Shown in pieces: positions 1 to 11,066 of a DNA stretch of 64,000 bases. The stretch is taken from NCBI RefSeq assembly GCF_017562075.2, contig NW_024427600.1:211956-275955 (forward strand), read 5' to 3'. Position 1 is the stretch's first letter; each line of letters starts with the position of its first letter. The notes beneath the pieces were generated by a model. It saw only the letters and a list, made by a program, of their open reading frames with translations, was not told the DNA's origin and made no database searches. The position numbers and the translations under genes are program-made. The DNA comes from Anopheles merus. Its lineage: Eukaryota > Arthropoda > Insecta > Diptera > Culicidae.

Positions 1-5
1 ACCAA

Positions 6-556
6 TGTTGCGGCCGAGGGGCTCCGCCGGGCGAAGGTTCCGGCTCCTACGGCTACAACGGGGAATTCTCCAAGCCTTTCAGCTAGTGCTCCTCGCTGCC
101 TCGGGAGTCTATGCAACAGAAAGGGGGATCGTTCCTTGAGATTCGGATTATTTCGGATGTTATGAAATGAAGCTCTTAACACTTTGGCTTATCGTTCGAA
201 TCTGATTTGGCTCCAGCTTGAGCCGCCTTTATATACCAAAATTTTCACAATTTTTCTGCACGATACTAACCCAAAATTCTACGCCTTTCCTCCCACTCCC
301 ATTCCCGTTTGTCCCCAACTCCCATCGCGCTCCCGGTTTCCATTGTCACTCCCGGCGACATCTGTTCGCACCGGCGATTCCAGAAATTCCGCATCGATCA
401 ATCCATCGAGCAATCCTTTGTGTAGACGGTACCGGTGCTGCGCGTGCTGGTAGCGACGTTCATCGTGGGGGGTACGGCTGGCGTTTCGTGGAAATTCACC
501 GATCTTGTGTCTTTTCATTTTTTATTTTTTATTCTGCATGCACTTCGCACGCAACA
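6..556 (+). mobile_element. LTR-like unit, possible solo BEL/Pao LTR
   Basis: The 551-bp stretch starts TGTTGCG and ends CGCAACA, a perfect 7-bp terminal inversion of the kind found on BEL/Pao LTRs; the well-supported BEL at 47819 also starts TGTTGCG. A TATA-like run (TTTATATACC, about 228-237) lies inside on the plus strand. The flanking 5-mers (ACCAA and AGACC) do not match, no primer-binding or polypurine site adjoins it, and no second copy is present. It may be a solo LTR that lost its target duplication, or the 3' LTR of an element beyond the window edge. Confidence 0.35.
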
Positions 557-1271
557 AGACCAGTGCCTAACTGACCGATTTTGGTACCTTTAGAGCATAT
601 TAGCGATAAGTTCGGTTAAGGTCTTAAAGTAAGGTCGAATAAGGTCAAGGCAAACAGCTGATGAAAATTAGACTCCATCGATAGTAGCCAAAGAAATTCG
701 AAAGAAGACAGACATATTGGACTAATCGGCAAAATTATATATGCGAGCGAAGGTTCAAACAATCTAAATGAAGTCTCTAAAAGATTGATGCACACGGAAT
801 AACACAAGGTAACAGGCTGATTATTAAAAAATATTGAAAATTTTTTTATAGAAATTGTTTATTTTAAACAACTTAAAATGTAGTGTAACATTTGGAAATT
901 GGGATACACGTAAGGAGGACGTACAGGTTTTACAAAGAACATTTAAGGATCTCTTCATCAATCACAGCATTGTTGTTTCCAACTAGTGTTGGGAATTTCG
1001 TTAAAAAAAAGGAACGGAACGGAACTAGTTCATTTTTCAAAAAGAACGGAACGTGAACCTGGGGTGCAAATGAACCGACCCAGAGCTGTCACTGTCAAGC
1101 CAAACTGTCATCCGTGGGGGGGGGGGGGAGGTGTTACTTGAGACAGGATATGAAAAGGCGTTTCTTAAATCATCATTCTGAAATCACCAAATCCAAATGG
1201 GTTCATCCTATATCCAGTAAGCTGTACCAGCTGTGCTAATATAAAGCATGCATTTATTATCTAGCATTTTT

Positions 1272-1470
1272 TTAACTTTGTAGATGCGACGACCATTTTC
1301 GGTCAAAGCCTTCCTGTACCACTAATAGGCTTGGCTATCAGTAACTTAAATGCCCATAGCAGGATAATCATCCCAGCGTATGGGGGCACGATCCATTCGA
1401 GGCTTTTACCCATGCCGATGTTATTGAGCGGTAGGAGTTGACGATTGTATCACGAGATTGACTAATTAAT
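1272..1470 (-). mobile_element. Degraded SINE200-like tRNA-derived SINE inside the hAT element
   Basis: Reading minus to plus, this stretch matches the other SINE copies of the window: a tRNA-like head (plus strand ends GAGTTGACGATTGTATCACG, the complement of the A-box region), the degraded B-box region TTTTACCCATG, the body GCCCATAGCAGGATAATC, and CGGTCAAAGCCTTCCTGTAC near the tail. It is clearly more diverged than the copies at 4577 and 15595. No clear target duplication was found. Confidence 0.6.
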
Positions 1471-2037
1471 TGAAGTTCACTTACTACTTACAACAAATAG
1501 TTTTTTTTTCACATAAATCGTTTACAACATAACGGCACTCAAACGGTTGTCGAATGGAACAGAATGCTTCGAATCGAATGGCTAAATATTGGAATCATGC
1601 CGAGTACCAAGATCAAGCGGATATCGTGGCATAAAAAATAAATACATTTTATTTTTCGTTGTTCATAATCGCATATTAAAATACATCTCTTCCAACCCGT
1701 TCTGCCATATGAGTACAGATTTAATTTTTATAATAATTATTTGTCTGGTTAGGATAAGCTAAATTATAACAAAAAGTATAATAGATGTTACAAATAACAC
1801 CATAACACCAAATAACATATTTTGGTTTCGCTTATCACGATTTTTATAAACGATACGCGACGAAGTGCGATGAATATTCCTGTGAGCATGGGAGAGTGCA
1901 CAGGCAACACATACTGTGTGCGAGAAAGAGTGAACAGTTATCTTGCATGCAGCAAGCAACAGCCGGACAAAGCCGGTTTTTTTAAAGAACGGAACGCACG
2001 AACGATAGCACCTTGCTGACAATATTGAAGCGGCAAA

Positions 2038-2290
2038 GACCGCAACGGAGTGAACGGAAAGAACGTATTGAACGGAACGGAATGAACGGAAAGAACGGAA
2101 TGAACGGAAAGAACGAAATGAACGGAAAGAACGAAATGAACGGAACGGAACGGAATGAACGGAATGAACGGAACGGAGCGGAATGAACGGAAAGAACGGA
2201 ATGAACGGAAAGAACGGAATGAACGGAACGGAACGATTTTGTATAAAGGATCGGAACGGAACGGCCTACATAAAGAACGGAACTTTTTTA
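2038..2290. repeat. Short tandem repeats of GAACGGAA/GAACGAAATG type
   Basis: About 250 bp consist almost wholly of the 5- and 11-bp units GAACG, GAACGGAAT and GAACGGAAAGAAC. They form the subterminal block of the hAT element and are echoed at its other end (about 1009-1055). In hAT elements, subterminal repeats of this kind can be transposase binding sites; that role here is inferred from position alone. Confidence 0.75.
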
Positions 2291-3100
2291 CTAGGTTCGG
2301 ACCGGAACGGCCAACACTATTTCCAACAATGTGGATGATGTAATTTGCAAACAAACCTAGGATGGGAATCCTCTTACGTATACTAATGTGACTTAAAATT
2401 GGCAAGAGGAGGGATGGGAAGTTTAGGTTGTGGTTTGGAACGATGGCTTCTATAGCTTGCATTAGTATGCTCCAAGCACTAGATACCCTTGAACACAGGG
2501 CAAATCTGTGCTCCAGAGTCTCTATCCGGGAGCAGAATGAGCAGGCTGAGGAAGCACGATTCACCCTATCGAGCAGCAGTCCAAGAGGCACCTTATTGTG
2601 CACCAGCAAGTACAGCATCGACCGTTGATGTGATGATAGTTTGAAGCTGCTGACGTTTTTCCAGATCCATCGCTGTGGAAGGTGACTCCAAAGCCACTTT
2701 GGGGTCCGGAAGTCTGTCGATCATCATTTGCCGCAAACTTTTGGTCGTGATGGTAGGTACCGAAAGGTATGCGATCTGCTGGATTACCGTCCGAAGGCAA
2801 GGATATGATGTAGCAATGGAACCTAGGTTTGGGGGATTTCCAGCATAAGCAATGTGCTGAGCGCCGACTTTTAGGTATCGCTGCCCAGCAACGTACCGAT
2901 TCACCAGCAACGCCGTTGCAGTTATCGCGGGAATGTGAAGATTGAGACCACCTCGTCTGCGTGGGAGGGCAAATTGCGTCCATTGGATTCGAAATCCCCC
3001 AGACCCATCCCATAAGAAAGACCGCACCGTCCTAGATATTAAATCTATGTCTATTGACCGTGCACTACACACCGATGCAATGAACCAAAGTTTGGGCAGA

Positions 3101-4189
3101 AGGAAGAAAATAGGATAGGAAAATAATTTTTAAAATGCTTAAAAATAACAAAAGATCAAAATGAACAACTTAAGGTAGTTGTAATCTTACATCGTAAACG
3201 AAATGAGGAAATCAAAATTCATTACGGAGAAAATGAAACATTAGTGTAGGAATTATAGTATATAGAAAGCAAACACAGAGGTAATGAGAGAGAAAGATAG
3301 ATATGAAGAGTATGAGAGAGTCAGAGAAATTCGGACCTGTATGAAGATGCACGACATGATGAGGAGAGATAATAAACAGCAGTTGAGTTAGAATTGTCAG
3401 CTGGAAGTCATATACTGAGAGTGTTTTATGTGTTGATGTAGTCCGAAATGGTAATGCCCTTCTCCGGTCACTACAATGGCGCAGTTGAGTGGGAGATGAG
3501 TGATATTGTGAAGTTGTGTGTTGTGATATTATGTACGTTTCATTATAATAAAATAGATCGATTTTTGGTTTCAGTCAATACCGGTGAGTGGTTTGTGAAT
3601 TTGGATTACCACGCATATTCCTTGAATCGAGGGATTGATGCCGATGGATCTAGTGTTGTGGCAAGTATAAGTGCAGGTGAAGCACATTTCTTAGCCGATA
3701 GCACTCCATCACAAATGAGCTTTATGCGCATAGAAGGACGCATATTCCTTTAATGAGATCGATGCAGATGATAGTGGTTGTAGCGCACATTCCTTGATGG
3801 AATCGATGCAATTATTAGCTCGAGTAGGCACATTCCTACGGGAATCGATGCAATCGGGATTTGGCACAATCATAACAAGATGTATGAGCATAGAAGGATG
3901 ATGGATTCACGCACATTCCTTTAATGGTGCAGTGGATTGCTTATAACAATAGCCGGCATCGCGAATAAATGAACACATTTTAACAGTCGTTTAAAGTTCA
4001 TTTTGGTTTAACCGAGTTCATTTGTGGTTCATTCCTGTTAAAATTAACGATCGTCAAAACAGTTAACGACTGCTCGATATCGCATATAGGCAAACACGGG
4101 GGAAAAAATCGAGCAGTATAATTAAACGACTGTTAATTTGCATCGCGTACGCTCTTGACAGTCGTCTTAGAACGTTTGACGTTTAACTG
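3101..4189. repeat. Non-coding stretch with imperfect repeats of about 45 bp
   Basis: No convincing gene. 3101-3420 is A/G-rich (runs of GAGAGAAAGATAG). Between about 3608 and 3935 a unit built on CGCACATTCCT followed by ATCGATGCA recurs roughly every 45 bp (about 3610, 3740, 3785, 3828 and 3908), with substitutions. From 3960 to 4060 there is GTTCATTTTGGTT-rich sequence whose reverse complement recurs after the CR1 LINE at about 8930-8995, so the LINE probably landed in an inverted-repeat region. The 101-codon frame at 3448-3753 is not convincing as a gene. Confidence 0.5.
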
Positions 4190-4405
4190 TTCGGCCGCAC
4201 TTTCGTCGCGCTCTGTGATTTTTCAGTAAATTTCTTGTGTTTTCTGCGTCGCATCGCATTGTTGCCTATTCTACGGACTATTAAACTGCTTCACATCATC
4301 GTTGCGTGTTGGCGAATTGTTTAGTTGCACCGCAACTGTGGTTTCCTGCTGTTTTTTTCCTGCTCGGCTTAGCAGTGTTGTGCTGTGATTACGCGTGATT
4401 TCGCG

Positions 4406-5767
4406 ATGGCGGCTATTTGCTTCTCGTGTGCTGAACCGCTAGAGGCCACCGGCTGCATCATCTGTTGTGCATATTGTGACGCTACGTTCCACCGCGGCTG
4501 TTGCAAATTGCCCCCCGAGCTGATTGACGCAGGATTGTCCAATGTCGACCTGCACTGGAGCTGCATTGGCTGCACTTCTTCTTCTTCTTTGGCTCAACAA
4601 CCGATGCCGGTCAAGGCCTGCCAACACACTTGTGGGGTTGGCTTTCAGTGACTTATTGATTTCCCCCCATAGCAGGATAGTCAGTCCTACGTATGGCGGC
4701 ACGGTCTATTTGGGGCTTGAACCCATGACGGGCATGTTGTTAAGTCGTACGAGTTGACGACTGTACCATGAGACCGGCTAAATTTTGGCTAAATTGGCTG
4801 CACTAACATTCTTAAAAATCCGCGCTGCCGTTCGGTAAAAGAAATAGGCGCCCAGGTCGGTTTCCAAGCCGCCCTCACCTCAGCTGTAGCAGCTATCGGC
4901 AAGCTCGTTGAGCCTATTGTCGCCGAAGTTCGCAGTGGTTTTACCCTCCTTCAAACTGCATCCACGCCTCACATTCGGAATCCTGATCCTCGACCGGCTA
5001 CGGGTAGAAAGCGGAGGCGCGTAATCGAGGATTCGGAATCTCCTGGTGTAAACAGAATTGTAAACAATCGCGGTAACATCCTTTGTGCCGCGTCATCGCC
5101 AAACGCATACACCAATACCACGATTGCCGTCCAGCCGGCACCTACACAACCTCAAGAACTGGTGGGAACCGATCCGTTATCATCACCGCTTCAAGCTGCA
5201 CCTCGTGAGCCATTCACAGATAGGATATGGATCCGCCTATCCCGCTTATCAACAGCCGTCACTGTGGAACAAGTGGTCGCTTCTGTAAAGCGTCGCTTAG
5301 CCACCGATGACGTTATAGCGTATTGCCTGCTGAGAAGAGGGGTTAGTGTGGACAGCATGAATTGGCTTTCATTCAAAGTGAGAGTCCCGGCTATCCTTCG
5401 AGATCCGGCACTCACACCATCCACCTGGCCCGTCGGTATCGGTGTACGTGAGTTTTTTCCATCCCGTCAACACGACCACCAAACCTCATCTCCTATAGCC
5501 ACCCGAAACCGCTTTACAACACGCACACCAGCTACTAGTACTGATCACCGCTACACCACACGCACACCAACAACGACTCACCGTTTAGCAGCACGCACGT
5601 CTACTCCACCTGGTCCTGAAACAACATCATCACAACAGTGTCACCCCCCGGTGAATGATACCTTGGAAGCACCCAACTCAACACTTGTTTCTGGACCGCC
5701 CCAAAACCACCGCGCTTCATCTCCGCACCTGCACCAGTCTACAATCGATCGCTTTTTTCTCAACTAG
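4406..5767 (+). pseudogene. CR1-like LINE ORF1 with N-terminal PHD finger, split by a SINE
   Basis: The first ATG (4406) begins a C4HC3 PHD-type finger: Cys5, Cys8, Cys21, Cys24, His29, Cys32, Cys53 and Cys56, with the canonical Trp two residues before Cys53. A SINE plus one copy of its target duplication (228 bp, a multiple of three) interrupts the frame after codon 57. It adds a stop at 4649-4651, but downstream coding returns to the same frame at 4805. The rest is open to 5767: a helical stretch, a basic patch (GRKRRRV), then Thr/Pro/Arg-rich low-complexity sequence. In CR1-type LINEs, ORF1 binds the element RNA and can target chromatin. ORF1 overlaps ORF2 by 113 bases. Apart from the SINE I saw no stop or frameshift. 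Confidence 0.75.
4577..4792 (-). mobile_element. SINE200-like SINE inserted in CR1 ORF1
   Basis: The 216-bp insertion is flanked by a perfect 12-bp duplication, ATTGGCTGCACT (4565-4576 and 4793-4804). On the minus strand it has a tRNA-like head with A-box (TGGTACAGTCGTCAACTCG) and B-box (GGTTCAAGCCC) matches for RNA polymerase III, a body with GACTATCCTGCTATGGGG, and a GAAGAAGAAG tail. It closely resembles Anopheles SINE200 as I remember that family; the name is by resemblance only. Confidence 0.85.
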
Positions 5768-8700
5768 ACGAAGTTACGCTCATTGCACGCAACAAACACG
5801 CCAAGCCTCATGCTCTGACAACGCAGCTCAATTGACTTACCGTATACCCGCTTTATCCAACCACCACAATGACAACGCTACCGCTGAGTATTTAAGCTGC
5901 TATTATCAAAATGTTAGAGGTTTGCGTACTAAAACAAAAGAATTTCACCTAGCTGTATCGGAGGCTGACTTCGACCTCATCGCCCTCACGGAAACTTGGC
6001 TTGTTGACAACATTTCATCTGCTCTTCTCTTCAACAACAACTTCTCTGTTTACCGCTGTGATCGCTCTCTCAGCGGCTCTAGCGCTCGCGGTGGTGGTGT
6101 TTTGCTAGCCGTTTCTAACGCATACGAGTCGATAGAATTACCTTCCCGTGATCGTTCTCTCGAGTATATTTGTGTGCGCGTCACCTGCAATAACGCACAT
6201 CTGTACGTCATGGTAGTATACATTCCACCGCAGCTTAGCTCCGAGATATCGACTCTTCGCTCTCTACATGATTGTATCAGCGGCTTCACTCTCACACTGA
6301 AGCCTTCGGATCTGATGTTTGTTATTGGCGATTTCAATCAGCCTAGCATAAGCTGGTCCACGGCTGATCCTTCGTCCTCGCCAGCATACTCATCAATCAC
6401 GCACTATGAACCAACTGCGCGCTCACTGGCCAACATCACCTTTGTGGATGGATTTAAATTTAACGGATTAGTGCAACTTAATCTCATCAATAATTCGCAC
6501 GGACGCATGCTTGACCTGCTCTACGCTAACAATGCTGCAGCTAAATTGTGTTCGCCTGTCTTTCCAAGTGTTGTTTCGCTTGTACCTCTTGACTCCTATC
6601 ACCCGGCGTTTGACTTCAATATACGTATTAACTCGTCGACCCGACGCAATTCGACGACTCGACAAAACTCGACGACAACCGCATTTTATCGTTATAACTT
6701 TGCTAGAGCTGACTATGTGAAACTGAACGACATGATTTCAATGTTTAACAATAGCTTTCATTGTTCCAATTTTATTTCACTTGACGAAGCAGTATGTTCA
6801 TTCTCGTCCTTCATGCTGCAAACCTTTGTTGTATGCGTCCCAGTTCAGCGTCCTAAACCTAACCCCCCCTGGGCGGACCGCACACTCAAACGACTCAAAC
6901 GTGTAAAAAGAGCTGCTTATCGTCACTACCAAACGCGCCGCTGCCAAAGATCTCGCTCGATCTACTTTGACACGCACTCTTTATACTGCAGCTATAACAG
7001 GTTTCGATATCGCAGATATTTGAGTAAAATCCAACGTAACCTCTGCAGGTGGCCTGACTCGTTTTGGCGCTTCTATCACAGCAAAACAAAATCCACGCAT
7101 ACACCGAAATCCATTACGTACAAAGGAGCAACAAGTGCCAACACTAATGAAATGTGCAATCTCTTCGCGGATCGCTTCGCAGATTGATTTTCACCGGCCA
7201 TGAATGATACCGATACCATTGATGCTGCTCTCGTCAACGGAGTGTTAATGGCTGGCGCAATTAACATGAGCACTCCTTTCATCGACAGTGAGATCGTTTT
7301 ATCTGCCCTAGCGCAACTAAAGCCTTCCTTCGCTCCTGGACCCGACGGAATTCCTTCTACCGTGCTGAAACGCTGTCAAACGACAGTAGCACCTATCCTT
7401 GCAAAATTGTTCAATGCATCGCTAGCCAATGGCTACTTTTCCAAAACATGGAGGAAATCTTGGATGGTTCCTATTTACAAAAAGGGCGACAGGACAGATG
7501 CCATCAACTACCGGGGTATTACATCTTTGTGTGCCATTGCCAAGGTGTTCGAACTAGTGATATACAAACATCTGCTACATGCATGCCGCAGCTACCTAAG
7601 CCCGTATCAACATGGGTTCGTGCCAAAAAAGTCGACTACCACGAACCTGGTTGAATTTGTAACCTATTGCACTAGTCAAATTGATGCCGGAGCTCAAGTC
7701 GATGCAATTTATACAGATCTGAAAGCAGCATTCGACTCTCTTCCGCACGCAATTCTTCTCGCTGAACTCGATCAGCTAGGAGTTTCCAGCTCGCTCGTAC
7801 AGTGGCTTAAGTCTTACCTAATTAATCGCACATACATCGTGAAAATTGATAAGCACATGTCCAAAGAAATAGTCAGCAACTCGGGTGTGCCACAAGGAAG
7901 CAATATTGGCCCGCTTCTCTTCATATTGTTTATCAACGATGTTACCCTCGCTTTACCTCCCGACAGTATCAGTCTGTTTGCCGACGACGCAAAAAATTTT
8001 GCGCCTATTCACAACACAGGTGATTGTACATTCCTGCAAGACTGCATCGAAATTTTCTGTTCGTGGTGCAAGCGTAACGGACTGACTATCTGCATCGAGA
8101 AATGCTACTGTGTGTCTTTTAGTCGATGCAGGAGCCCAGTCACTGGGACCTACTTCATGGACGGCACTGCAGTTAATCGACAAAATCATGCCAAAGACCT
8201 GGGCGTTCTGCTTGACTCTAGTTTGAACTTTAAACAGCATATCGATGACGTTGTAGCCAGAGGAAATCAATTACTTGGCGTGGTTATCCGGACAACTAAT
8301 GAATTCCGCAACCCCATGTGCATCAAAGCTGTGTACAACTGCATCGTTCGTTCGGTTCTGGAATATTCGTGCGTAGTCTGGAGCCCAACTACCGCTTCTT
8401 CAATTGCTCGACTTGAGGCGATTCAACGTAAGCTCACGAGATATGCCCTACGCCTACTTCCCTGGCAGGATCGCAATAATCTTCCTCCGTATGCTGCGCG
8501 GTGCCGTCTTCTAGGCCTTGAACCTTTTTTGGTTAGAAGACGCAATGCACAGTGCTCTTTCATCGCTGGATTGCTAAATGGCTCTATCGACTCATCGCCT
8601 TTGTTGCATCGAGTCGATATCTATGCACCATCCCGAACACTTAGGTCTAGAGAAACTCTACGGCTCGCTCAACCCCGTTCCAGTGCTGGTCGGTCTGACC

Positions 8701-8810
8701 CTATGTTCCGCATGTCGGCTGTCTTCAACACTGTCTCGGATTGCTTCGACTTCGACATCTCAACTCAGTGCTTCAAGGAACGCCTCCGGCTTTTGCCGTG
8801 GCCGCAGTGA
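5655..8810 (+). pseudogene. CR1-like LINE ORF2: endonuclease and reverse transcriptase, one in-frame TGA
   Basis: One frame runs for about 1050 codons. The endonuclease/exonuclease/phosphatase domain (about 5890-6640) shows YYQNVRGLRTK, LTETWL, GDFNQPSISW and a late SYHPAF. The reverse transcriptase (about 7300-8300) shows FAPGPDGIPS, YRGITSLCA, KKSTTTNLVEF, TDLKAAFDSL, SGVPQGSNIGP and the catalytic box FADDAK. A CR1-like C-terminal tail follows and no RNase H is present. A single TGA at 7185-7187, between the two domains, breaks the frame; coding continues in the same frame, so this is a point mutation and not a shift. ORF2 overlaps ORF1, and the start at 5655 is the first ATG in frame, though reinitiation further down is possible. 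The enzyme would nick the target and copy the element RNA in place. Confidence 0.8.
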
Positions 8811-8925
8811 ATTGCGATGTAAATTTTTGCTATGTATTTTTTTCTCAATCGAACTGTTACATCTTAATTAGGCCATACGGCCCGTTGAAGATTAAATAAA
8901 TAATAATAATAATAATAATAATGAA

Positions 8926-9060
8926 CCAAAATGAACTTTAATGACTCTGAAATGAGCAAAAATGAATTTCAACGATCAAAATTTGGCTCAAAATGAACCA
9001 AAAACCTGTTCATCGGTGAATCTTTTCACAGAATGAACTATCAGTCGCCATCGATCGGTC
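8926..9060. repeat. GAACCAAAATGAAC-type repeats flanking the CR1 LINE
   Basis: Units such as GAACCAAAATGAAC and AATGAGCAAAAATGAA recur about five times. The reverse complement of the first units matches the left flank of the LINE (about 3990-4040), so the LINE seems to lie between arms of an older inverted-repeat element. No ends or target duplication of that element could be fixed. Confidence 0.45.
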
Positions 9061-9657
9061 ATTGGAAACCGCCTCAATATCTTAGCTGTAATCAAGCAGC
9101 CATTGGTTAAAGCAACAGTGGTTACACTGAATATCGAATAATTGTAGTAAGTCTTAGTTCTCTCTTAGAACGGCGTACATCGTCTTTCAATCGCTCCCAC
9201 ATTGGTGACCCCTGTCGGGATTAGTACTAGGGATTAAATATAAGACAAAACAAATATTAAGGAAAACTAAAACTGAGCGTCCGAAAGAATGAACGGTAGA
9301 GAAAGAAATTTATTAAAATGAGATTCGAATAATCCTGCGATATGAAAGTACAAGCTGCGCAATAACGTTCAATTTAAAAAACAAGGGAGCACCCGAAAAG
9401 CTGAGAGATGACAGAAGCGAAACCGGAGAGCATGGCGAAAACATACGGCGACTGAGGAAGCAGAACGACGAAAAACTTCAGTCTTGTGATTGATCTCGAA
9501 GAGAGCTGTTGGCTGTGCAAGACGGATTGTAATAAACAAGACGGAAACGTAATAAAGAATCACAAAAATTGAGTGAAAATGAGCGGAATTCACCACAACC
9601 TCGACGTGATCTTCGGATTGTTATTAGTTTTCCTAATTCGAAAATTCGTGAACGAAC

Positions 9658-10282
9658 ATGTCTACCGAAAACGTTTCTAACGAAGAAACTTCCCCTGCTA
9701 CTGCAGCCGTTTCGGTTAAAATACCGGAATTCTGGAAGAACGATCCATCGTTGTGGTTTTCGCAAGCTGAAATTCAGGTTTTGTTGGTCGGCGTTCATAA
9801 GGATGAGACAAAATTTTATCAGATTGTCGCTAAACTCGAACAATTCGTTGTTTTGTCATATCGCTGATTATGTAAAACAGCCTCCTGCGACAGGAAAATA
9901 TGAAGCCGTTTAGCAACGTCTTATCTCTCGATTCGAGCTCACCGAACAAGCCAAAATGGATCAGCAACTTGGATCGTACGATTTTGGAGACCTTCGTCCT
10001 ACACGTCTTTTAACGAAGATGCAAGAACTTGCTGACGGATTGAATGTGAATGATTCCTAGTTAAAAAGGCTATTTTTGCAAAAACTTCGAGCTAATATAC
10101 GTGCAATACTTAGCATCCACGAAGGAAGTCTTTCGAAGCTGGCGGTGATGGCAGATAAAATGATAGAAATGGCTCCCCAAACATCGGTCATCCATGCTTC
10201 TGTGCAAAAAGATACGTCGGAAAATTTAGCAGAAAAATTTACCGCCATGATAGTAGAGCTACGCCAAGTGAAAGAGCGGTAA
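9658..10282 (+). pseudogene. Ty3/gypsy gag remnant
   Basis: The start reads MSTENVSNEE, then KIPEFWKNDPSLWFSQAE, the typical opening of gypsy Gag (an Fxx-P-x-LWFxQxE pattern). The frame shifts near 9860 and continues with ADYVKQPPATGKYEAV, QRLISRFELTEQ and LRPTRLLTKMQELAD, then LRANIRAILS, again in the order usual for gypsy capsid. In-frame TAG stops occur at 9911-9913 and 10058-10060. Gag would form the particle that packages element RNA; with two stops and one shift this copy cannot. Family members with similar Gag belong to the CsRn1-like or related gypsy clades, which I judge only by general resemblance. Confidence 0.7.
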
Positions 10283-10409
10283 TTTGAGCGCGATTGATTG
10301 CGTTCCACTTCTCAAAATCGTACCAATGAAAACTCACCGGAATAAATCGCCGGAAGTATGGAAATCGAGCTACGCGATGACGAAGCCCTTGCCAGTAACC
10401 GTTCAATTA

Positions 10410-10700
10410 GACATACAGCGACAACGTCGCGCGCGACGAAAAATAGCTCAAAATTTCACTCTGTGTAGATCAAAGTAGCTCATTTGACTCAGTCAACCAA
10501 CTTGTTTTATATTTTAAAACACACAAAAATAGGCTAACATGTGTTCAAATCTAATTTTTTGTGTTTGACATTAATCTGGCTTGTAAAAAAACTAGATAAT
10601 TCGATTATTTCGGATGAAGCAAAATTGTCGCGCGCGACGAGTAGCTCTGTTTGCAAAATTGAGCTACTTTTTGTCGCGCGCGACGTTGTCGCTGTATGTC
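10410..10700. mobile_element. MITE with TA duplication and long terminal inverted repeats
   Basis: A 291-bp unit flanked by TA (10408-10409 and 10701-10702). Its ends begin GACATACAGCGACAACGTCG and are inverted copies over about 45 bp, both including GTCGCGCGCGAC and AGTAGCTC/AATAGCTC. It encodes nothing. The TA target suggests Tc1/mariner or pogo machinery. It sits in the gypsy remnant between gag and the protease start. The self-complementary GTCGCGCGCGAC core is unusual. Confidence 0.85.
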
Positions 10701-10837
10701 TATTTGCACGGTAACATCAGTCAAAACTAGATTTCCGCTCATCCGGAATCGGCGAGGTGGGCGGATTAAGAATCAGTTGCCGTCTGCAAATCTGCGACAA
10801 TTCTTCTGGTATTCGATTCTTAATCGACACGAGATCG

Positions 10838-11066
10838 GATGTAGGGGAAAGCGGGGCAAAATGGACATGTTAAGCAGTTTACTGAATATTCCTTTGAATA
10901 TGGCACAAAATGCAATTTTTCTTTTTTCTATTGTATGCCTCCACCCTTTATTTATGTATTAAAATTTCCAAATAGAATGAAAACAACTTAAAATCATGAA
11001 AACAGTGTAAAATAAAAGTTGTTGTTTTACGAGAAGCTATTTTGACTCGGTAAAATGGGCATAGCT
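10838..11066. other. AT-rich non-coding sequence
   Basis: No gene was seen. It starts with GGGGCAAAATGGACATG and ends with a similar GGTAAAATGGGCATAG, a weak direct resemblance that might mark an old element of its own, interrupted by the next insertion. Confidence 0.3.

Larger units (their letters stand above)
984..2319. mobile_element. Non-autonomous hAT element with GAACG-rich tandem repeats
   Basis: The 1336-bp element has 9-bp terminal inverted repeats (TAGTGTTGG and CCAACACTA) and is flanked by a perfect 8-bp target duplication, TTTCCAAC at 976-983 and 2320-2327. An 8-bp duplication is the signature of the hAT superfamily. It sits inside a minus-strand LINE reading frame. No transposase is encoded. 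Both ends are rich in GAACGGAAC-type repeats, strongest at the right end. A degraded SINE lies inside at about 1272-1470. Minus-strand ORFs through it are shadows of the repeat and the interrupted LINE. Confidence 0.85.
830..3100 (-). pseudogene. LINE ORF2 C-terminal remnant with zf-RVT domain, split by a hAT element
   Basis: On the minus strand, 3072-2593 encodes a segment resembling the region after the reverse transcriptase in L1-like LINEs (RRRGGLNLHIP, and SFLWDG before it). The next frame, entered at about 2610, encodes a zf-RVT zinc finger (residues ASSACSFC, then ETLEHRFALC). One frameshift near 2600 separates the two parts. The frame enters the hAT element at 2319. If the hAT and one copy of its 8-bp duplication are skipped, the same frame runs about 15 codons further into the left flank and ends at a TAA at 932-930. 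A short AT-rich 3' region follows to about 830. The copy is truncated at its 5' end: no catalytic reverse transcriptase or endonuclease is present. The exact clade is uncertain; zf-RVT suggests an L1-like or related group. Confidence 0.65.
4190..8925 (+). mobile_element. CR1-like LINE retrotransposon, nearly full length
   Basis: A non-LTR element of about 4.7 kb with two overlapping reading frames (ORF1 4406-5767, ORF2 5655-8810) and an (AAT)n tail at about 8897-8922. Just before the tail is a small hairpin-like stretch (GGCCATACGGCCC, about 8871-8883). An ORF1 with an N-terminal PHD finger and an endonuclease/reverse-transcriptase ORF2 without RNase H fit the CR1/T1/Q group known from Anopheles; Jockey is the alternative. 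The 5' end is approximate because no target duplication was resolved. Damage is limited to one SINE insertion in ORF1 and one stop codon in ORF2. Confidence 0.75.
9060..10837 (+). mobile_element. Decayed Ty3/gypsy 5' fragment: LTR end, leader, gag and start of protease
   Basis: A probable LTR end at about 9207 (…CTCCCACA) is followed directly by TTGGTGACCCCTGTCGGG, which has the form of a tRNA primer-binding site. A leader of about 450 bp and a gag remnant follow (9658-10282). After the MITE at 10410-10700, a short stretch at about 10790-10835 reads FLIDTRSDV, a degraded Asp-protease motif (DTGSD expected). The fragment ends there. The left LTR boundary is not resolved. Confidence 0.6.

Noticed and set aside
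3448..3753. 101-codon plus-strand frame
   Set aside because: Overlaps imperfect tandem repeats and shows no domain; probably chance.
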